In this document: positions 14,401-24,400 of the stretch, one piece after another
Numbering within the stretch: position 1 is the stretch's first letter
How the letters are laid out: each line of letters starts with the position of its first letter
Source of the DNA: Mesaphorura yosii
Taxonomy: Eukaryota > Arthropoda > Collembola > Poduromorpha > Tullbergiidae
Direction of reading: 5' to 3'
DNA length: 64,000 bases
Assembly (NCBI GenBank): GCA_009869945.1
Contig: WIXG01000112.1
Span: 148,418-212,417, forward strand
Made by a program: the position numbers and the translations under genes
The notes under the pieces: model-generated
Told to the model about the DNA's origin: nothing
The model's input: only the letters and a program-made list of their open reading frames with translations
Database searches by the model: none

Positions 14401-15277
14401 TCACCACCGAAGCCGCCTGGCTCTCACAAGTCCTTCGAACGGGCCGTTGGATGCTCGTGTCAGTAACAGCAACTCCGGTCCAAATAATTCGTCGTCGAAT
14501 CCTGCCAACAATAACAACATTGGAGATCCCTCGAACCAGCCACACAACGGAGGTCGCAAGGAGTATGGAAACAGCAACGCACACGACAAGTACGAAATGT
14601 ACGACAAAATCACTCACGAGAACAACAACATTCCGCTTGGCGGCGGAATGCGCGAGGGGCATCACAATCAGCAGCAATCAATGCATCATTCCAATCACAT
14701 GGCGGAGAATGGAATCAACAAATTTCAGGCGACCGAGGCAGCTATGAAAATGGCAGCAATGTTGGGACAGAATCATGGCAGTGGTCCGCATCCGCACGGG
14801 CAAAATGACTTGCGCAATTTGATTCATCATCAGCAGTCTCAGCTTCATGGACAAAATATGATGTCCACGCAAATGCAGGCTGAAGCTCTTCTTCGTTCAC
14901 AGGCAGCTGAAGCAATCCGTCTCGCAGTTGTGAATAACATGGACCGATCGTCAAATAATTCGGGAAACAACAATTCGAATGCGATTCCAAGCGGGAACAA
15001 TGCGACCAGCGCCAGTGAGGCGCTCGCCAACCATTTGAATTTGACCATGTCACAGGCACAACAGCACCAACAACTGCAACATCAGCAGCAAGACATTTCC
15101 AGATTGACGAACGGGCACGGTGGACCGAATCACCACCATCACAACATGCAGCACCATTCAAATGCTCTGAATCACCAACTCAACTCCATCTTGAGCCAAC
15201 AATCGGACTTGTCGGAGGCTCTGCTGCGCCTCGACGCAAGATCTCTCGGGTTTCCTCTTCCAGCACACAACTCGTAA
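2008..15277 (+). CDS. dati: C2H2 zinc-finger transcription factor, datilografo-like (six exons, 5' end possibly missing)
   Basis: Join of 2008-2407, 9823-10007, 13574-13706, 13801-13968, 14047-14213 and 14288-15277, 2043 nt ending in TAA. All junctions are GT-AG with matching phases (1, 0, 1, 1, 0). Counting from the ATG at 2014, the protein is 678 residues: a Q8 run (9-16), then fingers with Cys/His at 82/85/98/102, 110/113/126/130, 138/143/156/160, 174/177/190/195, 207/210/223/228 and 247/250/263/267, and a degenerate seventh at 282/285/298. The tail (350-678) is rich in N, H, Q and S. The finger sequences, the LLTHMEQM segment and the AAQYVLSRAAAERRERES segment match my memory of Drosophila dati and its insect orthologues, nuclear DNA-binding regulators with neural roles. 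The rotund/squeeze family is related, but its fingers differ. The frame is open into the acceptor at 2007, so an upstream coding exon is possible; otherwise translation starts at 2014. Confidence 0.88.
2032..2061 (+). repeat. CAG/CAA run in dati exon a
   Basis: Interrupted CAG/CAA codons encoding the Q-rich leader of dati. Such runs are often variable in length. Confidence 0.8.
2408..9822 (+). other. dati intron (7.4 kb)
   Basis: A large AT-rich intron between finger 2 and finger 3. I recognise no internal gene, tRNA or transposon protein. It holds ATGCAAAT octamers at 6292-6299, 6606-6613 and 9168-9175, and a double ATTTGCAT at 9457-9470. Confidence 0.8.
9457..9470 (-). promoter_or_regulatory. 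Two overlapping POU-type octamers
   Basis: ATTTGCAT at 9457-9464 and again at 9463-9470 is the reverse complement of the octamer ATGCAAAT bound by POU-domain factors. It lies about 350 bp before the finger 3 exon. The function is inferred only from the motif. Confidence 0.3.
9823..10007 (+). CDS. dati: dati exon b: zinc finger 3 and most of finger 4
   Basis: The acceptor AATTGTAG ends at 9822. The exon starts GERPYKC and holds finger 3, which has an unusual C-x4-C spacing (CHVHEC), and the C-x2-C half and first histidine of finger 4. The donor AAG|GTATGC at 10008 leaves phase 0. If the intron is retained, the frame runs only 12 more codons to a TAA at 10044-10046. Confidence 0.9.
10008..13573 (+). 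other. dati intron (3.6 kb)
   Basis: Intron between finger 4 and finger 5. No recognisable gene. It contains an octamer at 11958-11965. If orthologues carry extra residues at this junction (see findings), a microexon would have to lie here; I did not find one. Confidence 0.75.
13574..13706 (+). CDS. dati: dati exon c: end of finger 4 and zinc finger 5
   Basis: The acceptor is the tandem TTCTTCAGCAG, so the exon begins at 13574 (QHASLIGG) or three bases later. Finger 5 reads CPVCHKLF...HMKHTHKD. The donor is GCAA|GTATGT at 13707, phase 1. Joining it to the next exon gives GVATKRRTANHPCP. Confidence 0.87.
13801..13968 (+). CDS. dati: dati exon d: zinc finger 6 and first half of finger 7
   Basis: The acceptor TTTTCCACAG ends at 13800, after a 94-bp intron. 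The exon encodes CPVCGKHYVNEGSLRKHMTCH (finger 6, split here only for description), then a spacer and the CTVCQAVFTHES half of finger 7. The donor is G|GTATGT at 13969, phase 1. Confidence 0.9.
14047..14213 (+). CDS. dati: dati exon e: second half of finger 7 and basic/alanine-rich helix
   Basis: The intron before it is 78 bp and ends in TTTAATAG. The exon completes finger 7 with GLLTHMEQMRTDPKH, where the second histidine is far from the first, so this finger is degenerate. The following charged helix AAQYVLSRAAAERRERES and an alanine run are features I associate with this family. The donor is CAG|GTACGA, phase 0. Confidence 0.9.
14288..15277 (+). CDS. dati: dati exon f: long low-complexity C-terminal tail
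   Basis: The acceptor TTAATTGCAG ends at 14287. This single exon encodes 329 residues and a TAA. It is rich in S, N, Q and H, with asparagine runs (near 14506 and 14960) and histidine runs (near 15129-15160). The end, SEALLRLDARSLGFPLP, is less biased in composition and may be a conserved short motif. Confidence 0.9.
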   Translation, partial: GHSLSSGSMNPLLPMAASPSGSDSSGRLSSPVENAQHSHHRSRLALTSPSNGPLDARVSNSNSGPNNSSSNPANNNNIGDPSNQPHNGGRKEYGNSNAHDKYEMYDKITHENNNIPLGGGMREGHHNQQQSMHHSNHMAENGINKFQATEAAMKMAAMLGQNHGSGPHPHGQNDLRNLIHHQQSQLHGQNMMSTQMQAEALLRSQAAEAIRLAVVNNMDRSSNNSGNNNSNAIPSGNNATSASEALANHLNLTMSQAQQHQQLQHQQQDISRLTNGHGGPNHHHHNMQHHSNALNHQLNSILSQQSDLSEALLRLDARSLGFPLPAHNS

Positions 15278-16284
15278 ATTGAGAACAACTTTCTTTGTCT
15301 TTCAATTTGTACATTAACTTAATGTATTCAATTATGCGATTCATTCTTGCGAATAGCTTAAGGAAAGTTATGCTCTAAGTCGGGAAAGGTTTAACGGTGA
15401 AGTAGAATTCTTTGGAATTGATTTAAGAATCTCACAATGCTATTGCTAAATTAACTACTCAAAGTTCCATGTAACATGTAAAATACTCGTAGCTTAATAC
15501 TGCAGAATTAAAGTGTAAACTACTTAAGGGCTGAACTATTTTTATACACTCAAGAATTGGTGTAAAAACTCATTCGTAATTGTAATAATTTACGCGTTGC
15601 GAATTTTAAACAGGCAAAACTAAACTCTAAATCAATTCCATGTCTAAGTATTACTTGTTAATTGTTGTGATGATTCGTATTCGTGACTCGTGATTTTGTT
15701 GACGTAACGTAAAAATAATTCATTCTTTGAACGTACGTACGTTAAGTGATTCGGCAGTAAGGAAGAAACCTTTCGAATTGGGATTTGGTATTGAGAGTAT
15801 GCTACATGCTAAATGTTTGTGAATTCATACCAAGATCAGGAATAAGTTCTTGAAGAAGTTATTCTAATCAGGCTCGATGTGGTATTATTTGTGAATTGTT
15901 GATCTCTTCTCGAACAAGTCCAATATTTCGGAGGTGTACATTTTTCCCGTGAGTGCGGTCAGCCCTGACTATTCAGGCAATTCAGAGTACCATTCACATA
16001 AATGAGGCCGGTGATGCTAAAGTAATATTAATATTTCAAATATTCGCTAAAATATTAGAATCGAGAAGAAAATGAACCGTCAAAACTCTTGAGTTAAAGC
16101 TTGTCGAGCACAACAAACTACAAATTAAAAAATTGTACAAGGCAGAAACTTTCATGCAAGGAACGTGGCTGAAGTTAATTAAGACGTCTTTTGCTTTCGC
16201 TACGGATATTGTAATTGCTTTGTATTGACAAACTGCAAGATTTACCATCAGATTCTAACAAACCGGTGTGTTTACTGTAATAAA
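15278..16284 (+). other. dati 3' UTR (probable)
   Basis: AT-rich non-coding sequence directly after the dati stop codon. The first full AATAAA is at 16279-16284. A weaker ATTAAA lies at 15507-15512. A 14-bp palindrome of ACGT repeats is at 15730-15743. Confidence 0.6.
16279..16284 (+). terminator. Candidate poly(A) signal for dati
   Basis: First canonical AATAAA after the dati stop, about 1.0 kb downstream. A second AATAAA at 16565-16570 is an alternative. Confidence 0.5.
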
Positions 16285-16564
16285 ATAACTTTAGTACGCA
16301 TGAGTCTCAGCGAATTGTTCGTATTTTCCATTAAAGTAATTAATTAGAGTACATTTGGCATAAGTTTGTCAATCTGGAAGTGAATAATAAGCTGAAATCT
16401 ACATTTTATCATACAATATTGACTTCATTTAAAATGTAAATGCATACGTACACTTCCCGTGGTGGAGTATTGGATATGAATCTGAATTTAACTAAATTAT
16501 AATAATATGACATTGTTAGACTAATTAAGTAATAATTTTAACTGACGATTGTGCTCTTTTCTGA

Positions 16565-16570
16565 AATAAA
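16565..16570 (+). terminator. Second candidate poly(A) signal for dati
   Basis: AATAAA about 1.3 kb after the dati stop. If this or a later signal is used, the 3' UTR comes close to or includes the fold-back element at 16827. Confidence 0.35.
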
Positions 16571-16826
16571 AATACTCCACGTTTAGAAAGACGACTTTGA
16601 TTTTTATTACTTTCACTTTGGCTTTGAGCCCGCCGTTTGATTCTTTGATTTGTAAGAAAAATACACGCAGACTGTTATAAAGATATTTTGCATCAATACA
16701 AATTAGAAAAGTCATTAGCAAAACTGCGTATTAAGATTCTTGCATCCAATTAAGAGGGATGAAAGCCGCATGACGTTCGTGGCAGCAGGAATTTGAATTT
16801 TGTTAACACTAGTATGACAGAATTTG

Positions 16827-17121
16827 TCTCTGACTCTTCGCTCAAAATCTTCAGATTGGCTTAATTGTACAAGGCAAGCGATAGCTTAAATTAATCAGTG
16901 AAATCTACTGCATGAACAGTAGGGCTCAGCGTTTTGTACTTAACTTTCAGTTCGTAGTGAATTACTGGTAAAAATTTAAATTGGTAATTACTACAAATTG
17001 AAAGCAAGTCAAACGACGCCGAGGCCTGCCGTTCACGCAGTAGATTTCACTGATTAATTTAAGCTATCGCTTGCCTTGTACAATTAAGCCAATCTGAAGA
17101 TTTTGAGCGAAGAGTCAGAGA
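16827..17121. repeat. Fold-back element with perfect 85-bp inverted repeat
   Basis: Positions 16827-16911 are the exact reverse complement of 17037-17121 (85 of 85). After one mismatch (16912 against 17036), five more bases pair. The inner part is also palindromic but diverged: 16918-16970 resembles the reverse complement of 16980-17030, with shared blocks such as CTTTCA and AATTAC. The whole 295 bp can fold into one long hairpin centred near 16974. I see no coding capacity and no clear target-site duplication. It could be a MITE-like fold-back element, a local inverted duplication, or a long hairpin RNA locus. Confidence 0.9.
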
Positions 17122-17136
17122 TAATGTCGATTATGT

Positions 17137-17215
17137 GAGGCGAGATAAATGTCAAATATATCTCGTTGCTTTGCCGTTGTGTTGATGGCAAGCATTATGA
17201 CATGCATCTCGCCTC
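17137..17215. repeat. Second smaller hairpin next to the fold-back element
   Basis: Positions 17137-17154 match the reverse complement of 17198-17215 at 16 of 18 bases. The 43-nt loop holds a nested stem (TTGCC 17171-17175 with GGCAA 17187-17191). Its length is close to that of a precursor microRNA, but nothing else identifies it as one. Confidence 0.6.
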
Positions 17216-18355
17216 ATACTTAAATGCAACTAAATACTTACACAGTGCCAAGGTAAAATCAAGTATACTAATTACAATTTTTAAACAATCTTTAAGCAGT
17301 TGTTTTGCATTTAATCATCAAATCTTCCCTTTGCATCATCAAAGATCGTGTGCCTGCTTCCACCTATGCCGCGTGCTTCGATTCGTGATCAGCCCGACCT
17401 TGTGAGTCACTTCTTTCTCCCTCCACAGATCGCATTCGGTTCCCAAAATTACGCAACTGGGAACTTACAGCTTAGCATTCAGCAGTAAATGCGTGCTTCA
17501 CTTTTCTCATGAGCGTACCTCATCCTCAGTACAGTGTACAAGGTTTTTGTGGAGTGTGGAGTGGTAGGAGAGTGGCAAAGCAAGCAAGTGGCAGGTGTGT
17601 TATTTTCCTTTTCATTGCATTGCCCGTTGCCTTTAAAGAGAGAACCTCACCAGCACCAGCTTCAACGCATGGTCAGAAAGAATCCCAATTCCTGGTCTGT
17701 ATTGTATTGACGTAGAAGCACAGAACGACAGAACAGCAAAGCAAAGCGCAAAGGTTTCCAAAGCTGTTCAGCATTCAGCATTCCCTTTTATATTTTCTTT
17801 TGCCTGCCTAGCATAGTTCGAATTGCAGAGCAAGCGCAATCCAACTAAGCATTCGATTCGTATCGCACAATTCTGCAGTACTTCACACAGGCAGGCAAAC
17901 CAAAGCAAAAGGCTGGCATTCGCATCACCTTGTTCGCTCAGAAAGGGTTTTCATTTGTGTAAAGACTCATTTACTTTAGAAGTGCGGTGGTTGTTCGAAA
18001 GAAAACAACAAAATTGCATTCGTTTGGTGTCGATCCGCTCGTGCGCCTGGAAAAGTCAAACGCTTGCGATCCTTCATTCATTCGCGAATCGCGAGGGCGA
18101 ATTTGTTCGCGGATTGAAGTTTGGCGACCGCGACCAGTGCGCTGGTGCAGTGAACTTAAAAATCCGGGTGAATTTGTGAGAATCTAGTCAAAACCGAAGC
18201 GGATGTAAGTGACTTTGACAGGTGGACTGGGAAAATTGTGTAAAAGTCTTGACACCTGAACTTGGATTTGAATTTGGAGTTCGTACAAGATTTCTGATGA
18301 TTTAGTGGGGATTTGGTGGAGATCGGCAAGTCAGGGAATTCTTTGGACAGTCAAG
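17216..18355 (+). promoter_or_regulatory. Cals 5' region: promoter and 5' UTR (position not resolved)
   Basis: Upstream sequence of the signal-peptide exon. No TATA box is obvious. A CpG-richer stretch lies around 18030-18160, followed by AC-CAGTGCG and GCAGTGAAC initiator-like sequences. A donor-like GTAAGTGAC at 18206 and an AG at 18349-18350 just before the start codon leave open a short 5' UTR intron. Confidence 0.35.
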
Positions 18356-18413
18356 ATGTTCAAATGCATCTTGGCGTTATCTCTTTGCGTCGGGGTCATC
18401 GGTAGTTCTTCCG
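18356..18413 (+). CDS. Cals: Cals exon 1: start codon and signal peptide
   Basis: Encodes MFKCILALSLCVGVIGSSS and the first base of residue 20. It is a short hydrophobic leader of the secretory type. The donor is CCG|GTAAGC, phase 1. It joins to PRLDLVDPE of exon 2 through a valine codon. The context AAG-ATG is favourable. Confidence 0.88.
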
Positions 18414-21400
18414 GTAAGCTTTACACCTTTTATGAGTCTTTTAAATTTCACGTAAAAACGCAGAAAATCGGAACGACGTTTTCACGGAAAGGAAACGTTA
18501 TTTCAACTTTGCTCCAGAATTGAACAAATTTTAGATATCCGTTCATTCATTTTCCTGTATCGTATCTGCTGCTATTCATTTCCCATTCGCATTCGCAGGT
18601 TGTAGAATTACTGATAAGATACGATACGAGATTTTGGTGCTAAAATCAATAACCGCTTAACCCAAACTAAAAGCATGTGGTTTAGAAGTGCACGAGCTTG
18701 AATTCAGCCGTTATCATGAACAGGCACTCCATTCGACCGATATGTGAGCGCAGGACAAAAATTGGTGTCGATATCAGGCTTTTAGCATTACTCATCGATT
18801 GCAGGCTAACATACTATAGACTTACAAACTATTCTTCATCCGTCCCTGTCAGCTACCCAGCCTTCGATAAAAGGAAGAAATATGCACGAATTGTTCGCGA
18901 GAAATATGTATTCGATTCGAGAATTCACGGAATGCGCACAGCGCATGTTTTATTGAGCATATTTCTCATTGGGAGCCCAGCCATTGGCAGACAAATTAAA
19001 TTTTAACAATGACAACGCAAAGCAATGGCTCGCATTCGCACTTCATAAGAACACGACAGGAGAGAAATATTCAGGTCAGCTAAATCTAACTGAAATAACA
19101 ATCGACGTGAAGCGTTGTTGAACATTGCTCAGTTCCAAATTCCAGACGTGGATTAATTCAACTTTACTAATAATTCATTCGTTCTCTGTTCTCTGCTATC
19201 TGCTTTCGAGAAATTAGTTCTCGAGTGAGAGGCTTGCATTTGCATTTCCCATCGACAAGAATTAAGAATGTTTGTTTCTTTGAGCCGAGCGAAGCGGCAA
19301 GCGGGCTGAGAATAGAATTCTTGAATTCATTACTTTAAGACGAAACGAGAACAACTGTCGGCCGGCCAGAGAATAATATCCATTTGTTCTTCTAATCGCA
19401 TTAGTATTAATGGAAAAATCTGTTGATATCAAAAATAGCTTCGGCTTCGAAGAAGAAAGAGCGACCGGTCGTAACTTCTAGCTGTAATTTGTAGCACCAG
19501 AAAAGAATGCACAGCGGCATCACTCGTGTGAAAGAATTGTCACACGGCTAATGGGACGTGAAAGATGTTGTTTGCTTCAAGCGGACTGCTTTTTAGACGT
19601 CTCGCGTCTTCACCTTGCCTAGGAACTTGCCAACCTGTAAAAACTTGCACACTACACTACGATAAACTCAATTTAAACTTGATGTCGGACGTCGCTGGAT
19701 TAAAAGTACATTTCATATTTTGACGCTTTGAACATTGATCGGGCGCTCCGCTTCGTCAATTTAATTCCGCGTTCATACATTCAGTCATTCAGGCCAAAAC
19801 CACATTCACATTTGTATTCGCATGCCGCATGCTGATTGTTTAACAAATGCCAACTAAATAACCTCCTGACGCATGCCACTTCTGTCATGTTCATGTCGAA
19901 AATATTTATTCTGGCCCGCAGACGCAGCCGTGCCGAAGCTGCTTGCTAGAATGACTTTTAACTTCATAATCACAGATCACAAAAAAAAACGCCACAGCGC
20001 TGCCGCAGTTCGCAGCTTTGCTACTTCACGTGCATAGGCATACGCACCTGACACTGACACAATTATGCGTCAGCACCTTCCTCTGTTCTGCTAGTTAGCT
20101 ACTCCATTCTGCACAGCAGAAAGAACAGGACATGGAATTTCCTACCCAGCACTCGTCGAATTAGTATTTTTTTTAACTCGTAATTTGCCGTTGCCATTTG
20201 CGTGGAGCGAAATTGCGAAACGTAGGATTCTGTGAATCGCAATCGCAATCGCGAAAAACGAGCGTGTAAGATACTGGATTAGCTGATGTGATGATTTTTT
20301 GTTGTCAAATGATAGACATTCCATTACGTAACAGTAATGCAACAGCAAATTACCGTGGCACAGCCGACTGTAGAAAACGGCAGCGGATACAAATCAGTGT
20401 TTCAAGTAGAATTATTTTGAGATTTGCCGGAAGTGAAGAGTACTTTGAGATTCTAAATAGTGAAACATATTATCAAATTCCAAATTCCATGGGCTTCAAT
20501 TTTGGTTTGGAGCAGCGCGCTCGCGCCCCCACAAATCCGAGATGGCTTAGAACGGCTTTTGTACTTGCAGTGGTAATCACGGTGGAAGCAGAATCAGAAT
20601 AATTAAATCCATCAGGCGAGATTCTGCTGAGTAGTACTAAAAGGCTTATGATTACGACACTCACGATCTTGGCTTTGGCATCTGTTACACAGTCGACTCA
20701 CAGGAAACTTCGTTTTCATTTATTTTTCAATGACAAAAGTGCAAATTAAATTTTGATTGTGAGCCAAAACTTTTCTCATATATCATTGAACGTTTAGAAA
20801 CGTCATTTCCTAAGTCAAAGCCATACCACGCCATAAGCCTCGTAACTCGTAGCTCGTAATTTGGCATCATAAACTTACTCACTGCCACCGCGTGTAAACT
20901 AATTTGAGGCTAATTTTTCTCCGGCTGGATCTTCATTCATTCAGGATTACCAAAAGCCTTCCAATTCCAAGTTCGGTCGACGGTGTCGTGCCGCGTTTTA
21001 TGATAAGATGACGATTATTACATTGGAAATTAATTTGACAGATTGTAGTTTATCTCGGAGGGAGGTAGTCAGTCTTCTTTATTGCGCTATCTCTCTTAAT
21101 GCATATTTTGTGTACGAAATACGAAATTATTAGCAAAACATCAAATGCGAAACGCCTTTCGCCCGTCCAACGGTCATTCGATTACGGGCAAAGTTTTATG
21201 ACTACACAAATTTAGATAGAAATTGAGCACACACGAATTACCTGACCGACCAGCCACGAAAATTCGTGAATTATTACTGGCCTCATGCGCGATGACGTAT
21301 TACTAGACACGTATTTGCGACCATTTGACATTTGATCAAGCTCCATGCTTATTTTAGGACAGGGCACGGCAAACAAGCAAGTATTTACCTTTGACCTTCA

Positions 21401-24400
21401 CCGACGTTGTTTTTGATTTAACTAAAGCTTGTTTGGTTCTGAAGTTTCAAGTTCCCGAGTAAATAAGGCAGTGCTGTGCTTTTAGTTACTTAGCAGGTAA
21501 CTTTGTTGATTAACTTGCCATCGTCCCTTCACATCGGCTTCGTTGTCTTGTCTGCCGGTTCTTCTCTGCTCTCTCATTTCTCAATCAAGCAAATGAGAGC
21601 AAGCATGCAAAAGTAAACGCCCAAAAGCTTAACGGAAGCTTGAGGAATCGGACTACTCTTGCTCTTTATTCTGGGAATTCAAATCATGAAGTTTGTATGT
21701 CAAAAATCAATATTGGGCATTAAATAATGACGCACGAAAGAACACCCTGCTGGGGCTGTGTGAATTCACGAGCTCGTACTGCATTTCATTAGCCATTGAA
21801 CCTAGTTTTATTTTAGGACATTAATTTAGTCTGTCCTGTGACCAGAAAACCTGAGAATTAATTGCTTCTGTCCTTACTGGTTGGGGTCATTGAATTAAGA
21901 GAATGAGGCCCAAAGGGCGAAGTTCAATCTCATTGCTCGTTCAGATTGCCAATTCCTTAATTACGTATTGCATCAGACAAATCAACACAGTCTGAAAACA
22001 AGCACCATTTTTTCCTGTGATACCTTGATTCCCAGGCATTTTTTCTTTATTGCTGGTAAAACCCGTGGAATTCGCTGGCAACTTGCTATTTCGTTATGTC
22101 CAGAATTCCTTCTACAGCCAAGAAATTACTTCAAGCATAATTTAAACTGATGGCCGTACTCCCCACACCGCCACATGCCAAGAAGAATTGTAGAGTTTAT
22201 TAGTTCCCTGTCCTTTCAACTGGAGCTTGAGTTTTCCCGTCGTCATTTGAGCTCGTTTATGATATCGAAATGCAGAAGCCTTCAAGATAAACGCCATGTG
22301 CCGCTTTGTACAGAGTTAACCTTCAATTCACAAATTCACCAATTCGAAGTCCACGCCGTGCCGTGCATTGTGCATGGCATTATTGTCAGTCGTCATTTCT
22401 GAACCTGGTCACGAATTCCATTGTCATTTCAGTTTGCAATAGCAATAAGCAATAAGCAATACGGTCTTCATTTATTAAATGAACTCGCGACTCGTAGGCA
22501 AGGCGCGGAGTTCGCATTCAGTAATTTATGGTCTATTGTCTTATTATTTCGCCTGCCTGCCTGCCTGAATGCGTTATATCGCATGAAACGGAGAACGTGG
22601 CCATAGTCATGATCATGGACACGGCACGGGCATGGAAAGGCAGGCTGGAGCTGAGCTGAGGTATAATTGCGTATTCACTCCGTTCGAATAAAACGCTCCA
22701 AGGAATTCGGCCCAGCACTTGCATTACATATGCTGTGATGCTCCTCTTGTCCTTTATTCTCAGGAAATTGGTTTTCGCGTATTCGCTATTCCAGGAAAGT
22801 TTTCCATGCGATGAAATTCGAGTCTGGAGCAGTTTAATTATGTTCTCGTCGTCTCCATCCTGCCTTGCCCTGCCCTCCAGCATTGTATTGCACTGTGTTA
22901 ATAAAAGTATTCTTGTTTTGTGCTTCCCGCAGTGCCCCGGCTGGACTTGGTCGACCCTGAGAGTGGATATCATGGCCTGGTCAAGGAGGACGAGACCGTG
23001 GTTGAAGTGAAGCCTAAAATCCGTGCAATTGGAGCCGAAATATGCGGATTCCGCATCATCAACCGACATCATGGCGAAACTCCATTCGAGGTCAGTACAT
23101 TTAAAATTTCCTGAGTAGTTCTCTCTCGTTAGGTAAATAGTAAACAAGTACGCACACGCATTGCGCAAGCAATTTGCACAAAAGGGAGTCTGGTCTCTGA
23201 TAATTAAAAGTGTGAATTGCGAAATGGATTACACGCGTCGGATTTCCACCATCGTTTTCTAATCATCGAATGCAAATATAGAAGTTCGCGATGAAGCTGT
23301 GCTTTGCAAATTTGCAGGGTCTTGTTAATGCAAATTACCTTCATGACTCGAAAGCAAAGCAAATGTTCTTTCAATTTGCCAGCTTCTGTGAACCTTTCGC
23401 CTTGTAGATTTTAAAAGGGCAAATTGAATTTGCATTCTACACTGTTCTGCACAGACACTCTACGGTCTGAACTTTGCAACCTAGGCAGGTGTGCCGTGTG
23501 TTTAATAAAATTCATGTTACCTGAATACTTAATTTATACACAAATTTTGCACAGCCCACGCACAATCACACCCGCACTGTCACAACATCACTACAGGACC
23601 AAGCAGAGTGCATTAAGCGAATGTAATACCTTACCTTTTGCCATAAAATTAGAGAGGTTGTCGTTTGAGAGACGTGGCAACTGTTGGGTCGTATAATTGT
23701 CCATATTTGTCGTTCGTGGTACTGCCATTTCTACATTACATTTAGCAAAGGAACGCGTTAAAGTTAAGATACTTATCTCCCTTGCAATCCGGTCGAGCCT
23801 TTGCGTTGCATTAATTTTGCGAGCGCTGTGTATTGGATTTTTAACGAGCAATTGTTTTAAAAGCGACATGCAGCGATGCGACAAACGAAATCAGACAATG
23901 TTTGAGAGGAATTCAAGCCCAAGCCATAACATCCCGAGTGGGATGAACTGGGTTGCGTGAGTCTGCGATTTTTCCGAAGAATACTAAATGCGTACGCAGT
24001 ACTCCAAGTTGGCCAAGTAAGAGTCAAGATGTTGGGGTCGGGATGTAAATGTTTATTTTTAAAACCACACAGACGCTAAACAGCGAACAAAAGCAAAGGC
24101 AAATGCTATTTATGCTCTGCTATTATGCGTTAACGACGGATATCGTTGCATATTGCTTTGTGTGGTGAAGTGTTTGCCAATCACTTGAGGATACATTAAA
24201 CACTGCATTTTGTACAACGTACTCCAGGTTAAAAGCGCCTTTGGCCTTTGAGGGTTGCGGACTAATTTCATTATTTCCGAATTGTAATCACTTGAGAAAG
24301 TCCTTTTGATCAACTTGGCCAGTCAAATGAAGTTCGCGTCGCCAGAATGGCACAGGAAATAGCAATTAAAGGTCTTTGCGCAAAAATTATAAGAGCAAAG

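Noticed and set aside
14294-15161. Several - strand open frames under the dati tail
   Set aside because: They are shadows of the low-complexity + strand exon, with no recognisable protein.
17823-18179. 118-residue open frame upstream of Cals
   Set aside because: It begins at a non-ATG codon, lies in the likely promoter/5' UTR and shows no family resemblance.
22533-23168. 211-residue open frame on the - strand
   Set aside because: It is antisense to Cals exon 2 and its flanks, resembles no family, and the + strand exon has clear calsyntenin homology and splice sites.
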